Shown: positions 10,530 through 22,562 of the stretch, in pieces
Numbering within the stretch: the first letter of the stretch is position 1
Layout: each line of letters opens with the position of its first letter
Assembly (NCBI RefSeq): GCF_016097555.1
Contig: NC_054702.1
Location: 112,168,171-112,232,170, forward strand
Direction of reading: 5' to 3'
DNA: 64,000 bases
From: Gigantopelta aegis
Lineage: Eukaryota > Mollusca > Gastropoda > Neomphalida > Peltospiridae
The notes under the pieces: generated by a model
What the model was told of the DNA's origin: nothing
Seen by the model: the letters and a program-made list of their open reading frames with translations, nothing else
Databases searched by the model: none
Translations under genes and position numbers: made by a program

Positions 10530-12010
10530 TTTGACTAAGAAAACGTTATCTCGTGGTGTGGAAGCATTCACTTATATATTTATTTGTTGTTACTTTTTAC
10601 TGTTATATTGTTATTACTTACAGTTGGGCTGTCTGAGAAGATCAAATGTTAATAATGAATACTGTTAAATCATTGATTACTTCTATTTCTTTTCTTTTCC
10701 TTATCTGTCCTTTCAGTTTATTCAGTCGTTTTACACAAACTTTTACTTTAATTAATGAGGGAATTAATTAATTTATTTATTGAAAACTGCAGTCGCCATT
10801 ATTGTACAATTTAATGTTTGTCATTTGGAGAAGGCCTCGTAAGTTGGATATATAACTTGTACCCAATCCTTTTGTATATACATTTATATATAGTATATGC
10901 AATAAATATGTTTAAAAAGTAAAAACCGGAGGGGCCAGTAATATAAATATTAATTCAATTTCCAACTGGGTGTGAGGGGAGGGGGAGAGGAGAGGAATTT
11001 TCTTCAGCGTTGAGGGTGGCAGACACTACAAAACTGACACCTAATTCGGTATGTTTACCAAACAAATTTATTATTTAAATTTCTTTACAGAGGTACTTGA
11101 AGTATGTTCAGACCCCGTCAAGGTTATTAACACTACATGCTATGAATCATTACCCATGTGAAGTAAAGTAACACAATCACGGGGTCGATTTAATTCCATG
11201 CGTTTAGTTTGTCTTACACCTAATAGCCGATGTGTTTTGTGTGTTTGGTGTCATTAAACATTCATTCCTTTATTTCTTGTTAATCAGTAGGAATTCAACG
11301 AACAGATCCTTTATGGAATACTCATGTTATACGACTGTGACAGTGCTGTTAAAATATCCACATTAGGAATACACTTGTCGCCGAGATTGTACTCTTACAG
11401 ATGCAAACGACATCATTTTCATTGATGGTTCTCAGATTATAAATATGTTTTCTTGATGATTTGTAAACAAGTCGCCTTTGCCACGTATTGTCCAAAAACA
11501 ATTAGCACTCTTCGTGGAAACTAGTAACACATATTATTTTCATTGAGCAATCGTTCTATCTATGAGGGAATTGCATTTTGTGTCCAAATTCATCGTTGCC
11601 ATTTGAATACTATTCGTGATGTGATTGGTCGAATGACGATGCACAGTAACATTAGCTTTGGTCAGATCTATTAACAAAGACTTCAAATGCAGATGACAGT
11701 TCAGTTTGCTTTCATCTAGATTGAATGTTGGTAGAGGGACTTTTTTATTATAAATTTTGTGACATCTTGCATTATTTTGTTGTTTGATAGGATCAACCTT
11801 ATTGTTTTTATTTATTATTATTCCACCAAAGTAATGTGAGTATCGTTAAAACCTTTCATATACATCTTATTTTCAGTAATCGATATGTAAAGGCTTAGTA
11901 ATTTTTAAAAATAATCTTACGATTTAAATTTATAATTTGTTTGCTTAATTTTAGCCAAAATCGAGTTCTATTACTGACTTACACGCGCATACGAGCTGGA
12001 AGTCGCGAGT
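10530..12010. other. no gene seen
   Basis: AT-rich sequence. A purine-rich stretch (10970-11000) and a short SINE-tail-like piece near 11220-11265 (AATAGCCGATGTG then GTGTCATTAAACATTCATTC) are the only recognisable items. Confidence 0.4.
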
Positions 12011-12012
12011 TT

Positions 12013-13202
12013 TTATTTGAAAGTAATAATCATCAGCCCGGTCATCACCAGTGACACAACTGAAAAAAAGACCACGAAACATATCTTATCCATAGCCCTG
12101 CTAACTCTGTTCCACGTCACGCGACTGTCACCTCTATCCTGGTCGATGTCGTCATCGAGAATGCTTGACGGCATCGGCGACACTTGTTTGTGTGTGTTGC
12201 GTCGAGGACCAGTCTGGCCTTTCATGTGCAGGAGTTTCTCAGCAAAAATAACACACTTCGCCAGGCGTTCCGAGACAGGAAAAACTTCATCGATTCGTGT
12301 AGACAGATTGACGCTGGTGATGCTCAGAATTGTGTAGACCGAGGACAGGACCACACAGAGAGTCAAGAAGATGGTGAAAGCTGACAATCCGCTGTTGATA
12401 GGTGTTATGGAAATTAAGAAGCCCATGTACACACCATACGACAGGCAAATGGTTATAGCATACGACAGTTTTTCTCCAGAGGTGGCTGGTATCAAAAACA
12501 CGAATGTACCCAGAATAGCTAGGTTTACCACCGGTAAGATGAACGTAAAGGTAAAGAAATATGCAATACGGAACACAGAAAATGAAATCTGGATTGCCGA
12601 GTGATTGTCTTCAAATAAACTGACTGTAATGGCAGTCATTTCTACGTTGGAGATACTTTAACAAGATGTGTGACGGAAATAAAAGAACTTCGTTCTCATT
12701 GTATGTCAACAGCGCAAGATATGACGCACACAGCAGTCCTTCATACGGGTACTTCAGCATGTCGGTCTCGCAGAACATTTGAAGAACCATAGATGAAGTC
12801 CACTTGATTTCTCCGGAATAATTCAACCTCAAGGAGACGAATTCGTCGCTTAGTGGTTGGGGTCCGATTAGCATGTCTGCTACGACTAGTGGAGGTCTCC
12901 AAACCTTGTTGGGCGGCGGTGTTACCACAGTAACACCATAAGAGCCCGGATTCCACGCCAATGCTGGGTCCGTCCACACAACAGAAAACAACCCATTGCA
13001 TCCAATGACTTGAATCGATTTATCAAAGCTAACCAGAGCTCGGACGTCAAATGTCGGTCTCATTGAACACGGGTCTCCTGTGAGGATTGTTGTTCCAGAT
13101 TTTATCAGCAAACAGCTTGTCAACTTCGGTTCCATTTAAAGCAAAACTCAAAGGACACCCCGAAAGCGTTGTCCATATAAGCGTTAGCTTCGTTGGCAAC
13201 AT
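12013..13202 (-). pseudogene. intronless nicotinic-type Cys-loop ion-channel subunit with two frame slips
   Basis: Reading leftward, an ATG at 13202 opens a hydrophobic leader (MLPTKLTLIWTTLSGC) and the start of the ligand-binding domain (DKLFADKIWNNN, RRPVFNETD). The next frame carries the core: WTDPALAWNPGSYG, VWRPPLVVAD, GEIKWTSS and a Cys loop C-x13-C with YPYE. The last frame carries TM1 (RIAYFFTFTFILPVVNL), the GEKLS motif before TM2 that fits cation channels, TM2, TM3, a short cytoplasmic loop and TM4. No vicinal cysteine pair lies before TM1, so it is non-alpha-like. The frame changes near 13049-13051 and 12657-12659, each by one extra base in a three-base homopolymer. Allowing for these the product would be 395 residues, somewhat short for the family. 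It is either a young pseudogene of an intronless receptor or an assembly error in a live gene. Confidence 0.85.
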
Positions 13203-13269
13203 GGCGTCGTTCAGAAATCTGCTCTGTGACTACGTGTGGACTTGTAGGCAGCGAAACTGGTAGCTAGAT

Positions 13270-13775
13270 ATATATAGATAACAATAAAAGAAAGTAAACA
13301 ACAACACCATTGGGATGTTTTAGTGGCCAAACAGCCTTCTATTACAGTTTTGAAAGACATTATTGACCACACAACAAAAATTCAATGGTTGTGCCAAACT
13401 AATTATTCTAAATTATTAAGTATATGGAGCATGGACACACACACGTTCAGGCCCATATCAATATTTAGCATCCCGCGGGAACCTTTCTCGTCACAAAATT
13501 AATGAAACGCTCGCGCTGTTTTTGTACATAATTATTTACTACAAGCATGTACATACTGAGCTGATTGAACTCGCCGTCACAAATGATAATAAAACATCTA
13601 TAATGTAGGTACTTCGATAAACATGATCTCCTAACACTGGCAAATGAGCTGTCCTGGTTTTGCAAAGACTTCTTCTGTTTTGGTCATGGAGCATGCATAC
13701 AGCTAAAGATTGTTACATCCGAATACCTCTGTAATCCACTTTTGCTTCATTTTAATGTTAATAGAGATTTCACAT
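13270..13775. other. no gene seen
   Basis: AT-rich sequence 5' of the receptor gene; it could hold its promoter, but no element is recognisable. Confidence 0.35.
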
Positions 13776-14210
13776 TTAACATCCATTAACACGAACACTC
13801 GTTAACAGTAATAGCACCTTCATTAATAATAACACTCGTTAAATGTAATAACACATTCATTAACATATACGACTTATTCACAGTCGTTAAGAATAATAAC
13901 ACCTGCCTTGACATTAACTGGTAACACCTTCATTCACACAGCATTCTGTAACTATAGTAACACCATGAATATAACACTTGTTCACAATGGTCACACATTA
14001 ACAGAAATAAATACTTATTAACAATAACACATTCAGTATAGGTAACACTAGTTAACAATAACACATTCAGGAACGGTAACACTAGTTAACAATAACACAT
14101 TCAAGAACGGTAACACTGGTTAACAATAACACGATCAGTAACGGCAACACTAGTTAACAGTAACATCTTCATCAACAATTGACACCTTCATTAATGATGG
14201 CACTAACCTT
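13776..14210. repeat. AT-rich minisatellite, roughly 35-bp unit
   Basis: Units like TAACACTAGTTAACAATAAC followed by ACATTCAGGAACGG repeat with increasing decay to the left; the three or four units around 14030-14150 are the best preserved. Confidence 0.8.
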
Positions 14211-14445
14211 CAATATCGATACAACTCGTTCACGTAAGAGGCCGTTTACGTTAGGCTACATGTACAACTTGTATGTTTTAGTCACAATCGCTCGCTGTCG
14301 CTCGTGACGTACTACTGTAAACGCACTCGTGATATAATACATAATTATGATCATAATTAGCGAAAGTTCTAAAGCAATCCAATAAATTCGTAACACGTTT
14401 AACAACTATTATGATGTCCATGTTATTATAATTCTTATGTCGGTA

Positions 14446-14633
14446 CCAGGCGTGGATTCACGACTTAATGGGGGTGGGGGGGGGGGGGGGCGACATAATA
14501 TTCCTGTAACTAGTAGTTCTGAGGTGTTGATAACCAAGACGGGTCCCCTCACCTTACACAAAGTAAAATTTAATTCATCACCAAACTAGAGGGTGGGGTG
14601 GGGGTGTTCCGGATCCCTTGCGCCTGGTTATTG
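14446..14633. mobile_element. possible small MITE next to the P450 stop codon
   Basis: ACCAGGCG at the left and CGCCTGGT at the right form short inverted ends about 190 bp apart, with G/C tracts inside, like the 6690 element. The target duplication is not clear. If real, it lies in or just beyond the P450 3' untranslated region, about 25 bp from the stop. Confidence 0.35.
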
Positions 14634-14656
14634 TTGTTGTTTATATTGTGTATGTT

Positions 14657-14844
14657 TCATGATTGAGACCTTTTAACAAAACGGATTTTGTATGGCAGTG
14701 GGGTTCTAGTAACTCCAAGGACTCCCTCCATCTTTGGCAGTTCGCCAGTTTCAGGTGGCAGAATCAAGTAACGTTTGATCATAGAGGCAAAAAATATAAA
14801 CAGTTCCATTTTCGCTACATTCTTCCCCAAACACTCTCTGGGAC
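14657..14844 (-). CDS. P450 exon 4 (heme-binding, terminal)
   Basis: Starts after TTATTCCAG. Its first two bases complete the heme-loop glycine, followed by PRECLGKNVAKMELFIFFAS and a C-terminus ending KRSQS, then TGA. The exon is only 62 codons, so it is easy to miss. The acceptor is next to an ATT microsatellite (14852-14886). Confidence 0.9.
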
Positions 14845-14847
14845 CTG

Positions 14848-14888
<41 letters not shown>

Positions 14889-17800
14889 GCAACAATACTA
14901 AAACTACAACAACTACTACTACTACTACTACTACTACTAAATAAATATAAATAAATAAATAACTAAACATTTAAAAACGAAATAAATGAAATATATGAAG
15001 AAAGGACATGTTTTATTCAACGACGCACTCAACATATTGTATTTACGGTTATATGGCGTCGGATGAAATATATGAAGAAAGGACATGTTTTATTCAACGA
15101 CGCACTCAACATATTGTATTTACGGTTATATGGCGTCGGATGAAATATATGAAAGAAACAGTAAAGGGAATGGAAATGTAAGTAAGCAGTATTTATTTAA
15201 TCTTTTATGCTCGGACAGTTCAACACTGCGATTGTATATTAGTACATGTATTGTCAGTTCGTGCTGTTTACCGTTTAATAGTAACTGAAAATTAACTGCT
15301 TCGGAATTGTTTAAGGAGGTTAAAAGAACCTGTTAGAACCTGTGTGACGTCAAATATGTGCCAGTTGTTACATATGGCGTCAGCGAACAAGCCCCGGTCA
15401 GTAAAATCCATTATTTTAGATATTAAAGCAGCAATGGATACTGTTATATTATGACGCAAATGGTCCAAAATAACACACTAGCCCTACTCCCACCCCCGGC
15501 TCCCACAGCCTTGTATTCGTTATCACCTGGCAACAATACAGGTTTCTTTGAAATGGCATAAGGTGTGCAGGGTTGACGGAGTTCAGTAATAATGCCGAAA
15601 GCTGTTGACAAAAACGATCATGTTTCATCTTTAAACAAAAGGAAATGAAAAGCATGTGGGGAACGTGTGTGTGGAGATCTTTACGCACATGCTGTAATTA
15701 TTGTAAAAGCACCAAACACAGTACGAACATTACTAAAGCCAAAGGCGCGGGGCATGGCTCAGTGGTCAAGCGCTCGCCTGATGGACTATTTCTCGTTCCA
15801 GCCAAAAAATACCCCAAACTTGTACTACTTCCAAAGTGTTTCACTGCAGCTTAACAACAATACAGACACAAACTATCTTGTTTTGTTAGGGACACTCTAG
15901 AGCACATTTATTTATTAATCATCATTTGGTAATTTTGACATATAGTCTTAGAGGAAATCCATTAGTAGCAAGGGATCTTTAAACTTTTATATGCACTATG
16001 CCACAGACAGGATAGGCCATACCACGGCCTTTGATATACAAGTCGTGGTGCAATGGCTGGAACTAGAAATAGTTCAATGACAACCCAGACAGACACACGA
16101 ACACATGAACACAAACAAGCGACAAAAAAGAAGTTTGTTTAGTTTAACGACACCACTAGAGCACATTGATGTATTAATCATCGGCTGTTGGGAGTTGGAC
16201 GGACATTTGGACAGTTATGTCAGCGAGTACAACTGTCCAATAATTGTCCGTCCAGCTCTCATAAGGCAGAGTACTTAGAGTAGCATATATGTAATACGTA
16301 ACACTACACGAAACATACACGCATGCACACATGGAGGTTTTTAAAAAGTATTTTTTAAATATTCACTTACCCAGTGAGAATGGAATAAATTCACGAGGCA
16401 CGTTCACCTTCCCTTGTTCGTTTATAAATCTGTCCGGCTGGAACTTGTTTGGGTTCTTGAAGATCTGCGGGTCGAAGTGCACGGAGTGGATGTTGGGTAT
16501 AACGAGGGCGTCCTGGGGGATGAAGAACTGCCCAATCTGCCCGTCCCGGGATAAGCCGTGCGCCACGGACAGCGGCGCGATGTCCGCGAATCGCTGAATT
16601 TCGAAAATAGTGGCCCACGTGAACGGCATGCTGTTCTTATCTTCCATCATAACGATGTCGGCGTCGTCGTTTACGTCGACGTCTGGGCCGGCGTTCGCAT
16701 CGATCTCGTCACGCACCTTCTGCTGCACGTCCTGGTGCCGCACGAGGAAGATAAGCCCCCACCTGAGCGTCGTCGACGTGGTCTCCGTGCCGCCCACAAA
16801 GAGGTCGCCCACCAACTTCAACAACTGGTCGTCTGCAAACATAACACTCGCATCCGTTACAACCAATCACCACACTTATCAGGTAAACTATTTTCGACTA
16901 CAACGTGTTTTTTGTTTTTTTGTTTTTTGTGTGTTTATTTGTACTTGTTTTGTTTTTGTTATTTTGTTTTGGCGGGGGTGAGGGAGGGTGCCAATAACCT
17001 ATACCTACTTGCATTTTTTAGTTAAATTTTTTAATTTTGTAAATCCATTGTTTCTAGTTGTTTTGATGGTTATAGTATATACATTGTTTCTAGTCGTTTT
17101 GATGTTTACAGTATATATATATATATACTGACACACAATGAAAACGCAAAACAGATATTTTTCAATATTTTGTTGTGATTAATGAAAAAAATATTTATTG
17201 GACTTAAAATAACAATTTATGAGAGGAAGCCATTGATTGGTACTTTTGTCTGGGTTTTAATCATGGTTTTGTTCTCGTTACACATACAATAGAAGAAACA
17301 CACACAATGGTGTGAAATGCGTTCACTACATGCTCAATCATGCTGCATGCAATGCACGTGAAATGCCAGTATGTGGACACATAATAGTCACGTAACGGTG
17401 TCATATTCCTCGTCACATTAAGAATGCCACGACTCCGAGAAGAACAAAGGGAGCGAGCGTTGGGCATGGTTCAAGGGGGGACTTCGCAAAGCCAAGTTGC
17501 TAGGACCTTCAGAGTCCATCCATCAACTATTGGACGACTTGCTGAACGTCATCAACAGACCGGGAGTATTCGTGATCAAGCTCGCCCTGGTCAACGTCCC
17601 GTTACGACCCCACGCCAAGATCGGCAGATTCGACGACACCACCTCCGTGACCGGTTCAGAACTGCGACGATGACAGCAAGCAACACGATATGACGTCATG
17701 GAAGGCCTATCCATCCGATGACGGTCATCCGTCGACTCAGAACGGCTGGACTCAGATGCAGACGCCCGTACAACGGTAACATCATGACACCGCGACATCA

Positions 17801-18649
17801 TGCTGTGAGACTACAGTTTGCTCTCCGGAATGGTAATCATCCACCAGCCTTTTACCGGAGCATTGTTTTCTCAGATGAGTCCCATTTCTCTGTCTCCTTT
17901 GCCGATGGAAGAGCACGTGTGTACAGGAGACTCCATGAACGGTACGCTGACGGATGTGTGAGGGAACATGATCGGTTTGGTGGCGGTTGTCTGATGGTAT
18001 GGGGGGCAATCAACTGTGATTTCAGGAGTGATCTCATCATTGTCCACGATGCCCTTACAGCCCAGCGTTATGTTGACGTTATTCTAAGACCAGTTCTCCA
18101 GCCACCTTTGCGCCGTCACCGAAGACCAGGAGGTCCCCTTCTGTTTCAACAAGACAACGCCCGTCCACATACTGCAGGAATTACCCAGGCATTCCTGCAA
18201 AACGCCGGTATCACCGTTATGAACTGGCCCGCCGTTTCACCGGATTTGAACCCAATTGAACACATGTGGGATGAGTTAGGACGTCGTGTACGTCACCGCC
18301 AGCCACCACTGCGTAACGTCGCTGAGCTTGCACGGGCGTTGCAGGAGGAGTGGAGGAACATTCATGTGGCTTATTTGAGATGTTTGTGCCAATCCTTTCC
18401 CCGTCGTCTTCACGCATGCTCACGGGCCAATGGCGGAGACACCAGATACTAACCTTGATGGGAGGGGGGGGGGGGGGAACTTTTCGATTACGAATGCAAC
18501 TCGATTACTGATGATAACTGGCCATGTTTCCATGTGAATGTATCTCATGAATACCAGTCATTAATGTCTTATTACATTATCCATTAATTCATTAATAGTT
18601 TGTCATTATTAGCAATGAAAAGTTGTTTTTGCGTTTTCATTGTATGTCA

Positions 18650-18701
<52 letters not shown>

Positions 18702-21700
18702 CTTGAAGCCGAGAAAATCAAATGGAATTGTTGATTTTTGCATCTAAGCCACCACCACCCAACACCCGTTAGAAAATAGGCTATCACCTATTGTTGCTGC
18801 CACAATTGAACTCTAGAACAGGGCTACGGATGTTCCAGAGGCACCCCTGGAGAAACAAGCCAGTTGTGTAGTGGGTGTTGTGCTCAACAGTTTCTACACC
18901 TCTTTTCAGACTTGGCTCTCGGACTAATAACTCAAAACCAGCATCCTATCAGTCCCTGATATAATACAACTTTTGAACCACATGTCCCTATCATGGATGC
19001 ATCCTGTCTCTTATGTTGTCAATTTTGAATTACACACTTCTACCATGGGTAGGTCCTATGCCCAGTATTGCGAATTTTGAACTAAACATTCCTTCCATAG
19101 GTAAATCCTATCTCTGTTCTTGTGAATACTATACACTTAATGAGTAGATTCTCACTCTAGTATTTTAAATTATGAACTACACACACCTACTCTGGGTAAA
19201 TCCCATCTCTATTATTGTGAATTTTAAACTATACACTTTCACCATCATGGGTAGAGTCTGTCTAATGTGCATTTTGAACAACACATTCCTACAATGGGCT
19301 GGTCCAATCCCTAGTGTTGTGCATTTTGAACTAAACACTCCTAACGTGGAGAAATCCAATGCTTTATTGTGAACTTTTGAACTACACACTTCCACCTTCA
19401 GGGGTAGATCCCATCTCTACTGATATGGATTTTCAACTACACACTTCCACATTCAGGGCTAGATCCCATCTCTACTGATATGGATTTTCAACTACACACT
19501 TCCACCTTCAGGGGTAGATCCCATCTCTACTGATATGGATTTTCAACTACACACTTCCACCTTCAGGGCTAGATCCCATCTCTACTGATATGGATTTTCA
19601 ACTACACACTCTTACCATGACCAGATCCTATTTCTATTACTGTGAATTTTGAACCATACGGTGGGTAGATCCTACTAGTATTTATAGTATCAGTATTATG
19701 CATTTTAACTACACCGTGATCTTATTTCAATATTCGCAGTGATCTATAGTCACGCCAGTCGCTAACAGACAAAAACTACTAACCTGCCATAGTTGTTGTT
19801 TTATTGGTAGCTTTCTTCTCTGCCATTCCTTTCAAGTAGGCATCCACGAAATGTCTTTCATTATAGCGGTCATAAGTCGCTGTTTCGTGGCTTATGATGT
19901 TTGAAAGAAACGACTGGACACATGCAATGTTTTTAAGAATCCGTTTCATCTTGAACATGTCTCCTGGGAGCGCATCGATAAATGGGAAGAAGTTCAGAAG
20001 AGACATCCCACCAACGAGCCGCATGTTTTCCTCGAATATCTCCAGGAGATGTTTAAATTTGGGGTCGTTATACTGGAATCGTTCACCAAATGCGATGGAA
20101 CAAATGATATTGGCAATGGCTGTTTGGATGTGATCGCTGGGATCCATGTCTTGACCTTCAAATCTATCAAGGACATCAAAATACGACTGTACTTCTTCTC
20201 GGATCTTTATTTCTAAAGAATCGTTGCCGAAACAAAACTGCCGCAGACATTTAAAGGTGAATTTGCGATGTTCCTGCCACACCTCGCCCGAACCGTTAAC
20301 GACACCTGAAATAATCATTATAACCACGTTAAATATAGCGTTACTGTTGTGTAGCTAAAAGTTAAAGTTTGCTTTGTTTTACGATACTACGATATAATAG
20401 CACATTGATTTCTGAATCATCTGCTATTGGATATGAAACATTTGATACATCTAACGTATAGACTGAGAGTAAACCCGCTATATGCTTCTATTAGCACCAA
20501 GGGATATTTTATATGCACCTTCCCACAGACAGGACAGCATATACCACACGACCTTTGATATACCAGCCGTCGGGTACTGGCTGACACGGTGGTCGGTGGG
20601 GCAGTGTTAGGAAATGGGTCCACTGATCAGGCTCGATACTAAATTCAAAACACGTAGGGCGAACGCGCTGCGGAATGAGTCGGATTTCGCCCCTCAATTA
20701 CGTGGTTAGTTGTATTTGTTATTTTTACAAAAACTTTCGATTTTTTTCCAAGGAGTAGGATACGGATCAGACGTAGGGCGTTGTTCTCAGATGCGATAAG
20801 TCAGGTGTACGCCGTTACAATAAGTGATCCGTGACTGGACTATGAAAGGTATGTGATGTCTTGTTTGTAAGAAAGTGCATATAGAATTCACTTTCCGTTA
20901 ATACGAAGCAAACTGTGTGGCTGAAGCGACTTTCTTGTAATTTTCTAGAACTAATTGTCACAATTATTGTTTATGTTACCCTAACCGCAGCGCTGATTAA
21001 ATTACATACTTGGAAAGTTGCAATTTGTTTTGTTTAACGATACCACTTTTGATAATTTTGACATACAGTCTTAGAGAGGAAACCCGCTACATTTTTCTAT
21101 TTGTAGCAAGGGATCTTTTAAATACACCATCCCACAGACACGATAGCACATGCCACGCCCATTGATATACCAGTGAGGTGGCTGAAATGAGAAATAGCCC
21201 AATGGGCCCACCGACGGGGATCGATCCTAGATCGACCGCGTATCAGGCGAACGCGTCGCGCCCAAAATTAAGTGCTTCGATGTCTGAAAGAGACATTCCA
21301 CAACGTTATGGTAAGGTATAGGGTTGGACAGTCATTTTGTTCATTATGGGGTGATGGGAAATGAAACCCTATACTAACTCGTTTCACTTTGTTCTCAAAA
21401 TATGGGAAAGTTTAAGAAATTCTAAATAATAAACAACACAAACAAGGTCGCCAGCTCAGTGTAAATCCTATTACACACCTGGCAGTTTAGATTTACTAAC
21501 CATGCAATAAAATAAACCGTTATTTACTTTCCTGACATTTCATGATGTATTGATATTTCCCAACTGAAAACAGTGGCAATTATTGCGCTAAAGTGTGTTA
21601 AATTCCACTTAAAGGGACATTCCTGAGTTTGCTGCAATCTTTAAGATATTATAGACTAACAGAGACTTTTTAACGATTGTAATTACGTATGAAATATATT

Positions 21701-22211
21701 TTTCTGCATACAATATTAGTGGCTGTATATTAAACGTGTTTCTGATCGTACTAATATTTTTTATTGCTTAAAATATTGTTTTTTCGTACGTACGAAATTA
21801 TTTGAAGACAAAATCTAGTTTGGGCTTCTTACAATATTAAAACAAGAAAATATATTTAATACTAGTATGTAAATTTAATCGTCAAAATATTTTATTAGTC
21901 GGAAACATCTTACAATGCAGCAAAGTCAGGAAGTCAGGATCATAATTAGGATATCTACGGCTTAGGCTTATTTATTTATTTTTATTCTTTTTGATAAGGT
22001 TTACTTAACTGGCCATTGTTGGATCAGCACTTTATTATGTTCAATGTTATAAACACAAATTACTCGTTGTATTCGTATCTTGTTATTGGCTTGGAGCGCG
22101 TTCAAGACCGCCTCAGACTGCTTAGAGATTATAAAAATATAGTTTATTGAAACTAGTAGCGTTCTCAAACATGTATGGTGTAAAACCACGAACAACAACA
22201 CTGGCCTAGCT

Positions 22212-22253
<42 letters not shown>

Positions 22254-22521
22254 GTGGGGGTGGGGTAGCATGGAGCCGTGCCTCAATTCCAACAGGCACA
22301 CCTCTTTTTTTCAGTACCTTTTATATTTGTCTGTCACCCCCATAATATGACTCCTATTCAGTGTGGGTGCACATTCCCTAATTTGGGAGGTTCACATCTT
22401 TAAAATCCTGACTACGCCAGTAACCACCACCGAGAAAGATACCCCCCACCCAACAAACACCCTATCCTCAAAACCAAGGCCACCCCAATTTGTTTTTAAA
22501 TACCAGTGAAAAACACCCAAC

Positions 22522-22562
<41 letters not shown>

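Noticed and set aside
13776-14210. CRISPR-like regular spacing
   Set aside because: Units are contiguous diverged minisatellite repeats in a eukaryotic setting, without constant repeats and unique spacers.
16558-17025. 155-codon open frame (+) antisense to P450 exon 3
   Set aside because: Shadow of the GC-richer P450 exon on the other strand.
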